Source: CAJJDF01 sp965655625 (GTDB lineage Bacteria; Bacteroidota; Bacteroidia; Flavobacteriales_D; CAJJDF01). Taken from it: a DNA stretch of 64,000 nucleotides. The translations under genes were made by a program, and so were the position numbers. The stretch covers positions 62,001 through 126,000 of the forward strand of contig CBFHHA010000001.1 of the NCBI GenBank assembly GCA_965655625.1. The letters run 5' to 3'. This document shows positions 34,630 through 43,351 of the stretch, one piece after another. The notes beneath the pieces were generated by a model. The model saw nothing but the letters and a program-made list of their open reading frames with translations, searched no databases and was not told where the DNA came from. The first letter of the stretch is position 1. Every line of letters starts with the position of its first letter.

Positions 34630-36312
34630 ATGAGAAAAATTGGATTTGTATTATTTATAAGTATTGCTTTACCAAGTTTTTCCCAAAAAGTAGTTCCTTA
34701 TGAACTGGAAAAAACCTATTGGGATAAGGAAAAAACTACTGTAAGAAGTGTTGGATATGTAAACAACAATCCCTACCTCAGTTATTTTGGTTCAAAAGAA
34801 GGAGAGTGGAAGTTTTATCATAAAAACGGAAACATTCAAGAAATATCCTATTTCAATCACGGAGTTTATGTGAATGAATCCAAACAATTTTATCCTTCGG
34901 GAAAAAAAATGATACAGAGTTTTTTCTATTTGGGAAAAAAGGATAGCGCCTATACCTCATTTTTTGAAAATGGTAGAGTTGCCGAAACCGGGCAGTATGA
35001 CAAAGGAACGAAAGTGGGCGTCTGGGAATATTGGTATGTAGACTCTTCCCTGAGAAAAATAGCTAAATATAATTCTTTAGGAGAAGAGCACGTGGGTTCT
35101 TTTTGGAATAAAAATAAAGTTCAAACCATACAAAATGGTCAAGGTGAAAAAGTTTCTTACTACGAAAATGGAAACATCAAAGAGTCGTATCGATATAAAG
35201 ATAGTTTGCTTAATGGCGAAATGAAACTCTTAAAAGCCACAGGGAAACCGATGGCCACAGGAAACTATGTTCAAGGTAAAAAACACGGAGAATGGGTAAC
35301 TTATTTTTTATTAACCGATCAAATAAGTACCAGAAAAACATTTGATGCAGATAGCCTAACAGGTGAGTATTCTAAGTTTTTTGAAAACGGAAGGACTAAT
35401 ATTCAGGGAAGGTTTTTGAATAATAAAAAAGAAGGTGATTGGAAATGGTATGACGCCAATGGAGGCAAAGATATGGAGGGTCAGTTTGTTCAAGATATGC
35501 AGTCTGGAAATTGGACTTATTATTACCCATCAGGTAACATTAGGTCGAAAGGACACTTTGAGGAAGGAAAAAAATCGGGTAAATGGGAGTTCTTTTACAA
35601 GGATGGAAAGAAACAAAAAGAAGGAACCTATGAAAACGATGAAAAAAACGGGGAATGGATAGTTTGGTTCGAAAACTCCAACTTGCTCCACAGGGGAAAC
35701 TATACAAACGGAAAGGAAAATGGTTTTTGGGAATCTTGGTACGAAAACGGAGAGAAAAAAGATGCAGGAACCTATAAGAATGGTCAGTTTGAAGGGGAAT
35801 GGAAAGGGTGGTATCCGAATAAAAATATAAGATACGAAGGTACCTGGAAAAACAATTTTAAAACAGGAAGTTGGGCCTATTGGCATTCAAACGGAATAAA
35901 AAAAGAAGAGGGAAAATACAAGGTAATTGAGGTAAAGAGAAAAAAGCTTAAAATTGAGGAAACCATTGAAAAAAGTGTGAAGCATGGACAATGGACAATG
36001 ATGAGCGAGGCGGATGGATCTCTGGTGAGTTCGGAAAAGTTTAAGAACGGAAAAAAGCATGGAAAATGGACTTTTTACTTTCCGGGAGGGGAGTTGGTGT
36101 CTACAGAAATGAAATACAAAAATGGACTGTTGCATGGTACTTTTAAATCGTACGACCGAGGTGGACGCCTTATGAATGAATTGAATTACCAGAAAAATGT
36201 AAAACATGGCAACGCAATTATTTACGATCAAAACGGCCAGGTACTTAAAAAAATGGTGTACAAGAACGGAGTAAGAGTTGATCAAAAAACGAAAGGATAT
36301 TCTCCACGTTAA
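34630..36312 (+). CDS. Exported YwqK/MORN-like repeat protein
   Basis: The start at ATG 34630 gives MRKIGFVLFISIALPSFS, a signal peptide; the frame is open 13 codons upstream without leader character. The 560-residue product is made of about 20 repeats of 22-24 residues (GDWKWYDANGGKDMEGQF, GNWTYYYPSGNIRSKGHF, GKWEFFYKDGKKQKEGTY, GEWIVWFENSNLLHRGNY, GFWESWYENGEKKDAGTY). The repeats are more regular than in the 12153-13694 protein. No anchor or T9SS domain is seen, so it is probably periplasmic or surface-associated by other means. Unlike its paralogue it is not next to a kinase. Function unknown; the pipeline name 'antitoxin' has no support here. Confidence 0.8.
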   Translation: MRKIGFVLFISIALPSFSQKVVPYELEKTYWDKEKTTVRSVGYVNNNPYLSYFGSKEGEWKFYHKNGNIQEISYFNHGVYVNESKQFYPSGKKMIQSFFYLGKKDSAYTSFFENGRVAETGQYDKGTKVGVWEYWYVDSSLRKIAKYNSLGEEHVGSFWNKNKVQTIQNGQGEKVSYYENGNIKESYRYKDSLLNGEMKLLKATGKPMATGNYVQGKKHGEWVTYFLLTDQISTRKTFDADSLTGEYSKFFENGRTNIQGRFLNNKKEGDWKWYDANGGKDMEGQFVQDMQSGNWTYYYPSGNIRSKGHFEEGKKSGKWEFFYKDGKKQKEGTYENDEKNGEWIVWFENSNLLHRGNYTNGKENGFWESWYENGEKKDAGTYKNGQFEGEWKGWYPNKNIRYEGTWKNNFKTGSWAYWHSNGIKKEEGKYKVIEVKRKKLKIEETIEKSVKHGQWTMMSEADGSLVSSEKFKNGKKHGKWTFYFPGGELVSTEMKYKNGLLHGTFKSYDRGGRLMNELNYQKNVKHGNAIIYDQNGQVLKKMVYKNGVRVDQKTKGYSPR

Positions 36313-36346
36313 AGCATGATTATTTAATAGAACAAACAGAAATGGC

Positions 36347-37606
36347 TTGAGAAAAACAGAGATTCTTTCAAAATCAATTTTATTAGCTGACATTGAAAAA
36401 ATGGCAGATTTCTACGATCAATTGGTGTTTTTAAATTCAAATGACACCCGTTCTATTTCGTATTTGGCTCTTGGAAACAAGGAAGAGTTTGTCGCGACTT
36501 CCAACAAAGTCTTTGATGGGTTAAAGAGTTTCATTGACTTTCACCAAGATTGGGCGTTTGGGTATTTGGGCTATGACCTAAAAAATGAAGTGGAACCCTC
36601 TTTATCGTCCAATAATACAGACCCCCTTTTTTTTCCTGAAGTTCATTTTTTTGTTCCAGAAATTGTGCTCGAAATCACCGTGGATTTTGTTAAGATTCAT
36701 TTTGTTGAAGAAAAAGAAAAAGAACGATTTTTATCGGTTTTGGATCAAAACGACCAAAAAACGACCAAAAAAACCGAAAAAGTAAAATTTAAGCAAAGAA
36801 TGTCGAAAGATAATTACGAGCAAAGATTTGAAGCGATAAGAGAACACATTCAGCAAGGAGACATTTATGAAATGAATTTTTGTCACGAGTTTTATGCTGA
36901 AAACGTAGAACTACATCCATTCGATACTTTCACCAAACTGAATAAGTTGACAAGCGCACCTTTTTCTACGTTTTATAGAAATAAGGATCAATACATCTTG
37001 TGCGGAAGCCCCGAAAGATACATCAAAAAAGAAGGAGAAAAAATCATTACTCAACCCATAAAAGGAACAGCAAAACGTGGCAAAACACCAGAAGAAGACG
37101 ATGCCATAAAGCTTGCGCTTTCGAAAAACGAAAAGGAAAGAAGTGAAAACATCATGATTGTGGACTTAGTGCGAAATGACTTGTCCAAAACAGCAATAAA
37201 AGCTTCTGTAAAAGTGGAAGAATTGTGCAAAGTATATTCTTTTGAAACCGTACACCAAATGATTTCTACGGTGACTTCTGAAATTGACAAAACAACACAT
37301 CCTGTTGAGGTATTGAGAACAACTTTTCCTATGGGTTCAATGACTGGGGCGCCCAAAGTAGAGGCTATGAAAATAATAGAGGAAATAGAGACAACCAAAA
37401 GAGGTATTTATTCAGGTGCAATCGGTTACTTTAAGCCCAACCAAGACTTTGATTTTAATGTAGTAATACGATCTTTGTTGTACAATCAAGAAACAAAGTA
37501 TTTGAATTTTATGGTGGGTGGAGCAATTACTAGCAAGGCAAATGCCGAAGACGAGTACGAAGAAACTCTTTTGAAGGCAGAGGCAATGATTGAAAGTTTG
37601 AAATGA
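36347..37606 (+). CDS. pabB: Chorismate-binding enzyme, aminodeoxychorismate synthase component I type
   Basis: A 419-residue member of the anthranilate/ADC/isochorismate synthase family. The chorismate-binding core (about 155-419) shows GDIYEMNFCHEF, LCGSPERYIKK, TQPIKGTAKRG, ENIMIVDLVRNDLSK, SFETVHQMISTV and FPMGSMTGAPKVEAM. Glu and Lys positions needed for amination are present. The length and Q-GDIYE-N motif fit PabB (folate pathway) better than TrpE. No amidotransferase (PabA) or lyase (PabC) lies nearby. The start is TTG 36347; a downstream ATG at 36402 is an alternative. It is 34 bases after the YwqK-like gene. Confidence 0.82.
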   Translation: MRKTEILSKSILLADIEKMADFYDQLVFLNSNDTRSISYLALGNKEEFVATSNKVFDGLKSFIDFHQDWAFGYLGYDLKNEVEPSLSSNNTDPLFFPEVHFFVPEIVLEITVDFVKIHFVEEKEKERFLSVLDQNDQKTTKKTEKVKFKQRMSKDNYEQRFEAIREHIQQGDIYEMNFCHEFYAENVELHPFDTFTKLNKLTSAPFSTFYRNKDQYILCGSPERYIKKEGEKIITQPIKGTAKRGKTPEEDDAIKLALSKNEKERSENIMIVDLVRNDLSKTAIKASVKVEELCKVYSFETVHQMISTVTSEIDKTTHPVEVLRTTFPMGSMTGAPKVEAMKIIEEIETTKRGIYSGAIGYFKPNQDFDFNVVIRSLLYNQETKYLNFMVGGAITSKANAEDEYEETLLKAEAMIESLK

Positions 37607-37683
37607 TTTTTTAGAGAAAAGAGAAAAGACAGAAAAAAAATTAAAACCCTGTGCCAGAATTTGGTAACCGGCAATTGAATACC

Positions 37684-38217
37684 ATGAACAAAAAAACCTT
37701 AAATAGCGAACTAGAAAGACTAACCGTTGAAGAATTCAAATCGGAAGAGAAAACACCTTTGATTGTGATTTTGGACAACATTCGTAGCTTAGCCAATATT
37801 GGTTCTGTGTTTCGTACTTCTGATGCTTTTCGAATCGAAAAAATATACTTGTGTGGCTACACTGCAACTCCACCTAATAAAGATATTGCCAAAACTGCTT
37901 TGGGAGCTACAAAATCTGTAGATTGGGAGCACAGAGAAGATATTTTGACTTTAATTGAAGAGTTAAAGTCTGAGTCTGTTGAAGTGTATTCTGTTGAACA
38001 AACTTCTGATTCTATCATGTTGGATGAATTCCAACCAAACAAAGAAATAAAAACTGCAGTCATTTTTGGAAACGAAGTACAAGGAGTTCAGCAAGAGGCA
38101 ATTGACCTAAGCACTGGTGTGATTGAAATTCCTCAAATAGGAACCAAACATTCACTCAATATTTCAGTTTCTAACGGAGTTGTGTTGTGGGATTTGTACT
38201 CAAAGTTGAAAAACTGA
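37684..38217 (+). CDS. SpoU/TrmH-family RNA 2'-O-methyltransferase
   Basis: I start at ATG 37684 (MNKKTLNSELERLTVEEF). The 177-residue SPOUT protein has IVILDNIRSLANIGSVFRTSDAF (motif 1, catalytic Arg), AVIFGNEVQGVQQEAIDL (motif 2, knot) and IEIPQIGTKHSLNISVSNGVVLWDLYS (motif 3, knot with Asn/Ser). This is the compact form that methylates tRNA or rRNA ribose; the target position cannot be assigned from sequence. It follows pabB by 77 bases on the same strand. Confidence 0.9.
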   Translation: MNKKTLNSELERLTVEEFKSEEKTPLIVILDNIRSLANIGSVFRTSDAFRIEKIYLCGYTATPPNKDIAKTALGATKSVDWEHREDILTLIEELKSESVEVYSVEQTSDSIMLDEFQPNKEIKTAVIFGNEVQGVQQEAIDLSTGVIEIPQIGTKHSLNISVSNGVVLWDLYSKLKN

Positions 38218-38384
38218 AACTGATTTTCGCTTTCACTCTTCCCTTTGTGCAAAGTTGGACAACAAAGAGCTTTAAAGCTTCTTGTCGTCACCAGAACCCA
38301 ACCTAATTGCCACAACCTGGTTTCCAAAAATTGATCAAGCTTCTTTCATTGACACCTCATTACCATCCGTAAACACACAACATT

Positions 38385-38591
38385 TTACTTTAAAAAACCT
38401 GCTATTAACTTAACTCGCACAGTTACTTTGCCGCTTTGGTTGGGTAACTCAAATTTGAGTTTGGATTGCCCAAACCAACCATAACTCAGGCCTTGTAATT
38501 TATTGTTTACATATACCCGTTCTCCTCTAAACCAAGTATTAAGAACTACGATTTCATTTCCCAAATAGTTTCCCTTCCAAAGAGTTCTCAT
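38385..38591 (-). CDS. Small hypothetical protein
   Basis: From ATG 38591 a 68-residue basic, beta-rich product reads MRTLWKGNYLGNEIVVLNTW..., then GERVYVNNKLQGLSYGWFGQSKLKF and a C-terminal KVTVRVKLIAGFLK. I have seen similar small W-K-G-x-Y-x-G-N-E-I proteins in flavobacteria, but the role is unknown. It has no signal peptide. It is divergent from metK, whose promoter lies in the same 110-base spacer. Confidence 0.5.
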   Translation of the reverse strand: MRTLWKGNYLGNEIVVLNTWFRGERVYVNNKLQGLSYGWFGQSKLKFELPNQSGKVTVRVKLIAGFLK

Positions 38592-38641
38592 TTCGATTAG
38601 TTTAATTCTTTCATATAAATATACCAAAACCGACTTTATTA

Positions 38642-38672
38642 TTGCGAATTACTAAGGAAAATGATATTTTCG
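38642..38672 (+). promoter_or_regulatory. Promoter of metK
   Basis: TTG (38642-38644), a 20-base spacer and TATTTTCG (38665-38672), one base off the TAnnTTTG consensus, 28 bases before ATG 38701. No SAM riboswitch structure is seen in this short leader. Confidence 0.55.
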
Positions 38673-38700
38673 TTCATTACAATTTAAACTCATAACATTT

Positions 38701-39975
38701 ATGTCATATTTATTTACTTCAGAGTCTGTTTCGGAAGGACATCCAGATAAAGTAGCCGATCAAGTTTCGGATGCAATTATTGATAACTTTTTGGCTTTTG
38801 ACCCCGACTCAAAAGTTGCGTGCGAAACACTTGTAACCACAGGTCAAGTTGTGCTTGCGGGAGAGGTGAAAACACAAACATACCTCGATGTTCAAAAAAT
38901 CGCTAGAGATGTAATCAACAAGATTGGATACACAAAAAGTGAATACATGTTTGACGGAAACTCTTGTGGCGTATTTTCGGCAATTCACGAACAATCAGAA
39001 GACATTAACCAAGGAGTTGACAAAGCCAACAAAGAAGAGCAAGGCGCTGGAGATCAAGGGATGATGTTTGGTTATGCAACGGACGAAACGGATAATTTCA
39101 TGCCTCTGGCACTAGAACTTTCGCACAGATTGCTAATTGAATTGGCTTTGTTAAGAAGAGAAAATAATGACATTACTTACCTAAGACCCGATGCAAAATC
39201 GCAGGTAACAATCGAATATTCGGACGACAATGTACCGCAAAGAATTGATGCCATTGTAGTTTCTACACAACACGATGATTTCATTAAAACCGGAAATAAA
39301 CAAGCAGACGATGATGCGATGTTGGCAAAAATTAACGAGGACATCAAAGAAATTTTGATTCCTAGAGTGATGGCTAAGTTGCCAGCAAACATTCAGGCTT
39401 TGTTTACTGATGGAATTACTTACCACATTAACCCAACTGGAACTTTCGTAATTGGAGGACCTCACGGAGATACAGGATTAACAGGAAGAAAAATTATTGT
39501 GGATACATACGGAGGAAAAGGAGCACACGGAGGAGGAGCTTTTTCTGGAAAAGATCCTTCTAAAGTAGATAGATCTGGAGCTTATGCAACTCGTCACATT
39601 GCTAAAAACTTAGTTGCGGCAGGATTGTGCAAAGAAGTATTGGTTCAAGTATCTTATGCCATTGGAGTCGCAAAACCAACCAGTATCAATGTAGAAACTT
39701 ACGGAACTTCAAACGTAGAATTAACAGATGGAGAAATCTCGAAAAAAGTAGAAGCCTTATTTGATATGAGGCCTTACTTTATCGAACAAAGATTAAAACT
39801 AAGAACTCCAATTTACTCTGAAACTGCTGCTTACGGACACATGGGAAGAACTCCAGAAGTAAAAACAGTATCATTTACTGCTCCAGATGGTAAAACAGTA
39901 TCACAAGAAGTTGAAACATTTACTTGGGAGAAATTAGATTACGTTGACAAAGTGAAAGCCGCTTTTCGGTTGTAA
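38701..39975 (+). CDS. metK: S-adenosylmethionine synthetase
   Basis: A 424-residue enzyme making SAM from methionine and ATP. Motifs: EGHPDKVADQVSDAI at the N-terminus, GAGDQGMMFGYATDET (hexapeptide loop region), VIGGPHGDTGLTGRK, DTYGGKGAHGGGAFSGKDPSKVDRS (split for reading: GGGAFSGKD is the P-loop-like signature) and YAIGVAKPTSI. It is slightly longer than E. coli MetK (384) because of an insertion around 170-215, usual in this phylum. Monocistronic, with its own promoter and terminator. Confidence 0.96.
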   Translation: MSYLFTSESVSEGHPDKVADQVSDAIIDNFLAFDPDSKVACETLVTTGQVVLAGEVKTQTYLDVQKIARDVINKIGYTKSEYMFDGNSCGVFSAIHEQSEDINQGVDKANKEEQGAGDQGMMFGYATDETDNFMPLALELSHRLLIELALLRRENNDITYLRPDAKSQVTIEYSDDNVPQRIDAIVVSTQHDDFIKTGNKQADDDAMLAKINEDIKEILIPRVMAKLPANIQALFTDGITYHINPTGTFVIGGPHGDTGLTGRKIIVDTYGGKGAHGGGAFSGKDPSKVDRSGAYATRHIAKNLVAAGLCKEVLVQVSYAIGVAKPTSINVETYGTSNVELTDGEISKKVEALFDMRPYFIEQRLKLRTPIYSETAAYGHMGRTPEVKTVSFTAPDGKTVSQEVETFTWEKLDYVDKVKAAFRL

Positions 39976-40000
39976 ATCACATGTAAAACCGAACAATATG

Positions 40001-40032
40001 AATGACTGCTTTTTTAAGCAGTCATTTTTTTT
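40001..40032 (+). terminator. Rho-independent terminator of metK
   Basis: AATGACTGCTT and AAGCAGTCATT (40001-40026) form a perfect 11-bp stem with a short T loop, followed by a run of eight T. Confidence 0.93.
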
Positions 40033-40062
40033 GGAATACAGTAGTCCTTAGTTTTTTCAACT

Positions 40063-40300
40063 GTCATTCCCGACTCCGATTGGGAATCTTAACACGAGCA
40101 TATTTCACGAGTTGGGCTTCGATACTTTTGCTGTCGCAAAAACTCAGCCCGCAAATTTCGGTGATCCCGAACCCTGAGTTCGACCGAGAGGGAGAGAATC
40201 GAAGGGTGACTTTAACCGACAAGCCAAATTCATAACGAGCATTAGCCATCCTTTCCAGTTATCAAACAGATTCTGTCCCGAACAGTCGGGACAGAATGAC
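40063..40300. repeat. Palindrome-ended element, 238 bp copy with nested repeat
   Basis: The left end GTCATTCCCGACTCCGATTG + GGAATCTTAA is a hairpin (ATTCCC/GGGAAT). The right end AGATTCTGTCCCGAACAGTC + GGGACAGAATGAC is a hairpin (ATTCTGTCCCG/CGGGACAGAAT). The inside carries GAGCATATTTCACG, as in the copies near 58 kb, and then the 122-bp GAGTTGGGCTTCGAT repeat. It fills most of the 400-base metK-valS spacer, which has no gene. Confidence 0.8.
40109..40230. repeat. GAGTTGGGCTTCGAT repeat, copy 1
   Basis: This runs from GAGTTGGGCTTCGATACTTT to GTGACTTTAACCGACAAGCC + AAATT. It contains the hairpin TTTTGC-TGTC-GCAAAA inside the larger pair GGGCT/AGCCC. Copy 2 (43352-43476) is nearly identical at both ends and differs in the middle. 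It is nested inside the element at 40063-40300. Confidence 0.8.
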
Positions 40301-40345
40301 TGGATTAAATTAGGGTTTATCTACTTTCAAACCCAAAAAAAACCT

Positions 40346-40353
40346 TAATTTTG
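40346..40353 (+). promoter_or_regulatory. Candidate -7 box of valS
   Basis: TAATTTTG matches TAnnTTTG and lies 22 bases before ATG 40376. The expected TTG at -33 is not present, only TTT at 40326. Confidence 0.45.
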
Positions 40354-40375
40354 TACCTCAAAACAACCAAACAAT

Positions 40376-43078
40376 ATGGAAATTCCAGCAAAATATAATT
40401 CACAAGAAGTAGAAGATAAGTGGTATGCCAATTGGCTGAAAAACGAACATTTTAAATCTACTCCAGACGAGAGAGAAGCTTATACTATTGTAATTCCACC
40501 GCCAAATGTTACTGGGGTTTTGCACATGGGGCATATGTTGAACAATACGATTCAAGATGTATTGGTTCGTAGAGCTCGTTTACTAGGAAAAAATGCGTGT
40601 TGGGTTCCAGGAACAGATCATGCCTCTATTGCTACCGAAGCAAAAGTTGTGGCAAAATTAAAGGAAGAAGGGATCAATAAAAGCGACTTAACTCGTGATG
40701 AATTTTTGGTTCACGCTTGGGATTGGACACACAAACACGGAGGAATCATTTTGGACCAATTGAAGAAACTTGGTTCTTCTTGCGATTGGGACAGAACTGC
40801 TTTTACAATGGATGATGGTTTATCAGAATCTGTTACCAAGACTTTCGTAGACTTGTATGAAAAAGGATTGATTTACAGAGGTTACCGAATGGTAAACTGG
40901 GATCCTTCTGCCAAAACAACATTGTCTGACGAGGAGGTATTTCATGTTGAGGAGGAAGGAAAACTCTACTATTTAAAATACAAAATCCTATCCCCAGCCC
41001 TTTCCCAAGGAAAGGGAGTAAAGGACGAAGAAGTCCTTCCCTCGGGGGAGGATTTAGGAGAGGAAGGAGAATATTTAACCATTGCAACCACTCGTCCCGA
41101 AACTATTTTTGGAGATACAGCAATTTGTATCAATCCCAATGACGAACGTTTTTCTCACTTAAAAGGAAAAAAAGCAATTGTACCTATTGTAGGAAGAGTC
41201 ATTCCGATTATTGAAGATGAGTATGTTGATATAGAGTTTGGAACAGGTTGTTTGAAAATCACCCCTGCTCATGACCCCAACGATAAAGTAATTGGAGACG
41301 CCCATAAATTAGAAGTAATTGATGTCTTTAATGACGATGCTTCGCTGAATTCTTTTGGAATGCATTACGAAGGGAAAGACAGATTTGTGGTGAGAGAAGA
41401 AATTGAAAAAGAACTTCAATCAACCGGTGCTTTAGTGAAAATAGAAAAGCACACGCACAAAGTGGGGACGAGTGAAAGAACAAAAGCCGTAATTGAACCA
41501 AAAGTTTCGGTTCAGTGGTTTTTGAGCATGGAAAAGTTGGCAAAGCCAGCTTTGGATCACGTAATGAATGACGACATTCAGTTTCACCCAGCCAAGTTCA
41601 AGAACTCATACCGCAACTGGATGGAGAACGTAAGAGACTGGAATATTTCTCGCCAATTGTGGTGGGGACATCAAATTCCAGCTTTCTTTTATGGAGAAGG
41701 AATGGAAGATTTCGTGGTAGCCGAAACCATTGAAAAAGCATTGCCTTTGGCGCAAGAAAAAACAGGGAACTCTGATTTGTCTATTGCTGATTTGAAACAA
41801 GACGATGACGCTTTGGACACTTGGTTTAGCTCATGGTTATGGCCAATTAGTGTATTTGACGGAATTAATAATCCCGATAATGAAGAGATCAATTATTATT
41901 ACCCAACCAATGATTTGGTAACAGCTCCCGAAATAATGTTTTTCTGGGTGGCACGTATGATTATTGCAGGATACGAATACAAAGGAGAATTGCCATTTAA
42001 AAATGTGTATTATACCGGAATTGTAAGAGATAAGCAGGGGAGAAAAATGAGTAAATCACTAGGAAACTCCCCAGATCCTATTGAGTTAATTCATAAATAT
42101 GGAGCAGATGGAGTAAGAGTAGGAATGTTGTTGAGTTCGCCTGCAGGAAACGATTTGCCATTTGATGAATCGTTGTGTGAAACAGGTAGAAATTTTACGA
42201 CCAAAATTTGGAACGCCTTTAAATTGACCCAAATGTGGGAGGTAGCAGAAATTGCCCAGCCCGAATCAAGTAAAATTGCGTTAAAATGGTTTGAAAACAA
42301 ACTAAACACAACATTGGAAGACATCAATTCTTCGTACGATAAATTCCGTATTTCGGAAGCTTTGATGAGCACTTATAAATTGGTGTATGATGATTTTTGT
42401 GGATGGTTACTAGAAATGGTAAAACCAGCTTATCAACAACCTGTTGACAAGGTAACTTTTGATACGTTAATTGTTTTATTTGAAAAAGTATTGGTGACAA
42501 TGCATCCATTTACTCCTTTCGTTTCTGAAGAAATTTGGCATTTATTGACCAAAAAAGGAGACAATGAGACGATAAACTACGAAAAATGGCCAAAAATTGA
42601 TGAAATTGACGAAGGATTGCTTTTGGAGTTTGATTTGGCTGCCGAGGTAATTTCTTCGATTCGTACGATTAGAAAAGACAACAATTTGGCTCAAAAAAAT
42701 GCCATTGAGTTTTTAGTTAAAAAAGGAGAAAACTATTCCAATACATTTGACTCTGTGATTCAAAAAATGGGGAACATTTCTAGTTTTGATTTTGTTACCG
42801 AAAAGCAAGAAAACTCCTTTTCATTCATTGTAAAAGGAAATGAATATTACATTCCTTTTGGAGACACCATTGATGTAGATGCCGAAAAAGCAAAACTAGA
42901 AGAAGAGCTTAATTACACAAAAGGTTTCTTAAACTCTGTAATGAAAAAGCTCAGTAACGAGCGTTTTGTAGCTGGAGCACCCGAGCAAGTGGTAGCCAAT
43001 GAAAAAGTAAAGCAACAAGATGCTGAGCAAAAGATTGCTATTTTGGAAGAGAAGTTGAAGGGATTTTCCCATCCCTAA
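40376..43078 (+). CDS. valS: Valyl-tRNA synthetase with repeat-derived insertion
   Basis: A 900-residue class I synthetase charging tRNA-Val. HIGH signature: PPPNVTGVLHMGHMLN. KMSKS signature: GRKMSKSLGNSPDP. Editing domain: TIATTRPETIFGDTAI and the later GTGCLKITPAHDPND. WWGHQIP lies in the catalytic core. A C-terminal coiled-coil arm (DAEKAKLEEELNYTKGFLNSV) closes it. Residues about 204-231 (ILSPALSQGKG ... EDLGEEG) are an extra segment between KYK and GEYLTIATTRPE. They are encoded by a GC-rich hairpin repeat of exactly 28 codons, so the frame is kept. The last codons and stop (FSHP*) lie in a second copy of the same repeat. The enzyme is presumably functional because it is essential and otherwise intact. 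Confidence 0.96.
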   Translation: MEIPAKYNSQEVEDKWYANWLKNEHFKSTPDEREAYTIVIPPPNVTGVLHMGHMLNNTIQDVLVRRARLLGKNACWVPGTDHASIATEAKVVAKLKEEGINKSDLTRDEFLVHAWDWTHKHGGIILDQLKKLGSSCDWDRTAFTMDDGLSESVTKTFVDLYEKGLIYRGYRMVNWDPSAKTTLSDEEVFHVEEEGKLYYLKYKILSPALSQGKGVKDEEVLPSGEDLGEEGEYLTIATTRPETIFGDTAICINPNDERFSHLKGKKAIVPIVGRVIPIIEDEYVDIEFGTGCLKITPAHDPNDKVIGDAHKLEVIDVFNDDASLNSFGMHYEGKDRFVVREEIEKELQSTGALVKIEKHTHKVGTSERTKAVIEPKVSVQWFLSMEKLAKPALDHVMNDDIQFHPAKFKNSYRNWMENVRDWNISRQLWWGHQIPAFFYGEGMEDFVVAETIEKALPLAQEKTGNSDLSIADLKQDDDALDTWFSSWLWPISVFDGINNPDNEEINYYYPTNDLVTAPEIMFFWVARMIIAGYEYKGELPFKNVYYTGIVRDKQGRKMSKSLGNSPDPIELIHKYGADGVRVGMLLSSPAGNDLPFDESLCETGRNFTTKIWNAFKLTQMWEVAEIAQPESSKIALKWFENKLNTTLEDINSSYDKFRISEALMSTYKLVYDDFCGWLLEMVKPAYQQPVDKVTFDTLIVLFEKVLVTMHPFTPFVSEEIWHLLTKKGDNETINYEKWPKIDEIDEGLLLEFDLAAEVISSIRTIRKDNNLAQKNAIEFLVKKGENYSNTFDSVIQKMGNISSFDFVTEKQENSFSFIVKGNEYYIPFGDTIDVDAEKAKLEEELNYTKGFLNSVMKKLSNERFVAGAPEQVVANEKVKQQDAEQKIAILEEKLKGFSHP
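40985..41068. repeat. GC-rich hairpin repeat inserted in frame in valS
   Basis: 84 bp made of consecutive hairpins: CCCTTTCC-CAA-GGAAAGGG (40998-41016), AAGGAC-GAAGAA-GTCCTT (about 41021-41038) and the weaker TCCCTCGGGGGA, ending GGATTTAGGAGAGG. The composition is far richer in C/G than the gene around it. The copy at 43067-43176 has the equivalent CCCTTCCC-CAA-GGGAAGGG hairpin and GGATTTAGGA end. Confidence 0.85.
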
Positions 43079-43176
43079 CCCTTCCCCAAGGGAAGGGAAC
43101 TCCAAATTCTTTGGGTGAACTGTAATGCAGTTTGTCACGAGAAATCGGGAAGGGAACGAAGGATTTAGGAAGAGAT
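43067..43176. repeat. GC-rich hairpin repeat at the valS stop codon
   Basis: It starts in the last codons of valS (CCCATCCCTAA, stop at 43076-43078). It continues with the hairpin CCCTTCCC (43079-43086) CAA GGGAAGGG (43090-43097), and ends GGGAAGGGAACGAAGGATTT + AGGAAGAGA. The middle contains ACTGTAATGCAGT, another small palindrome. It is the second copy of the repeat found inside valS. Confidence 0.75.
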
Positions 43177-43293
43177 TTTCATCTGACTTTGAGTGCGAGG
43201 CCACCGAGCCGGGATTAATTATTTTAAGCACGATATTATTTGACGCTTGTCAGTCTGAGCGGAGACTAAGACTAACAAAGAATATTACACATT

Positions 43294-43320
43294 GTCATTC
43301 CGGCCACCGAGCCGGAATCT
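43294..43320. repeat. Left end of palindrome-ended element
   Basis: GTCATTCCGGCCACCGAGCC + GGAATCT is a hairpin with stem ATTCCGGC/GCCGGAAT. It is followed by TTAAAGCGAGAATATTACGG as in other copies. No right end with ATGAC is found before yraN, so this copy looks truncated. Confidence 0.7.
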
Positions 43321-43351
43321 TAAAGCGAGAATATTACGGGTTGTATTTCAT

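Noticed and set aside
35887..36393. 168-codon leftward ORF opposite the second YwqK-like gene
   Set aside because: Same artefact: antisense of a Lys/Gly/Glu-rich repeat gene.
38592..38700. SAM riboswitch upstream of metK
   Set aside because: The spacer is only 109 bases, contains a plain promoter, and shows no SAM-aptamer-like helices or an attenuator.
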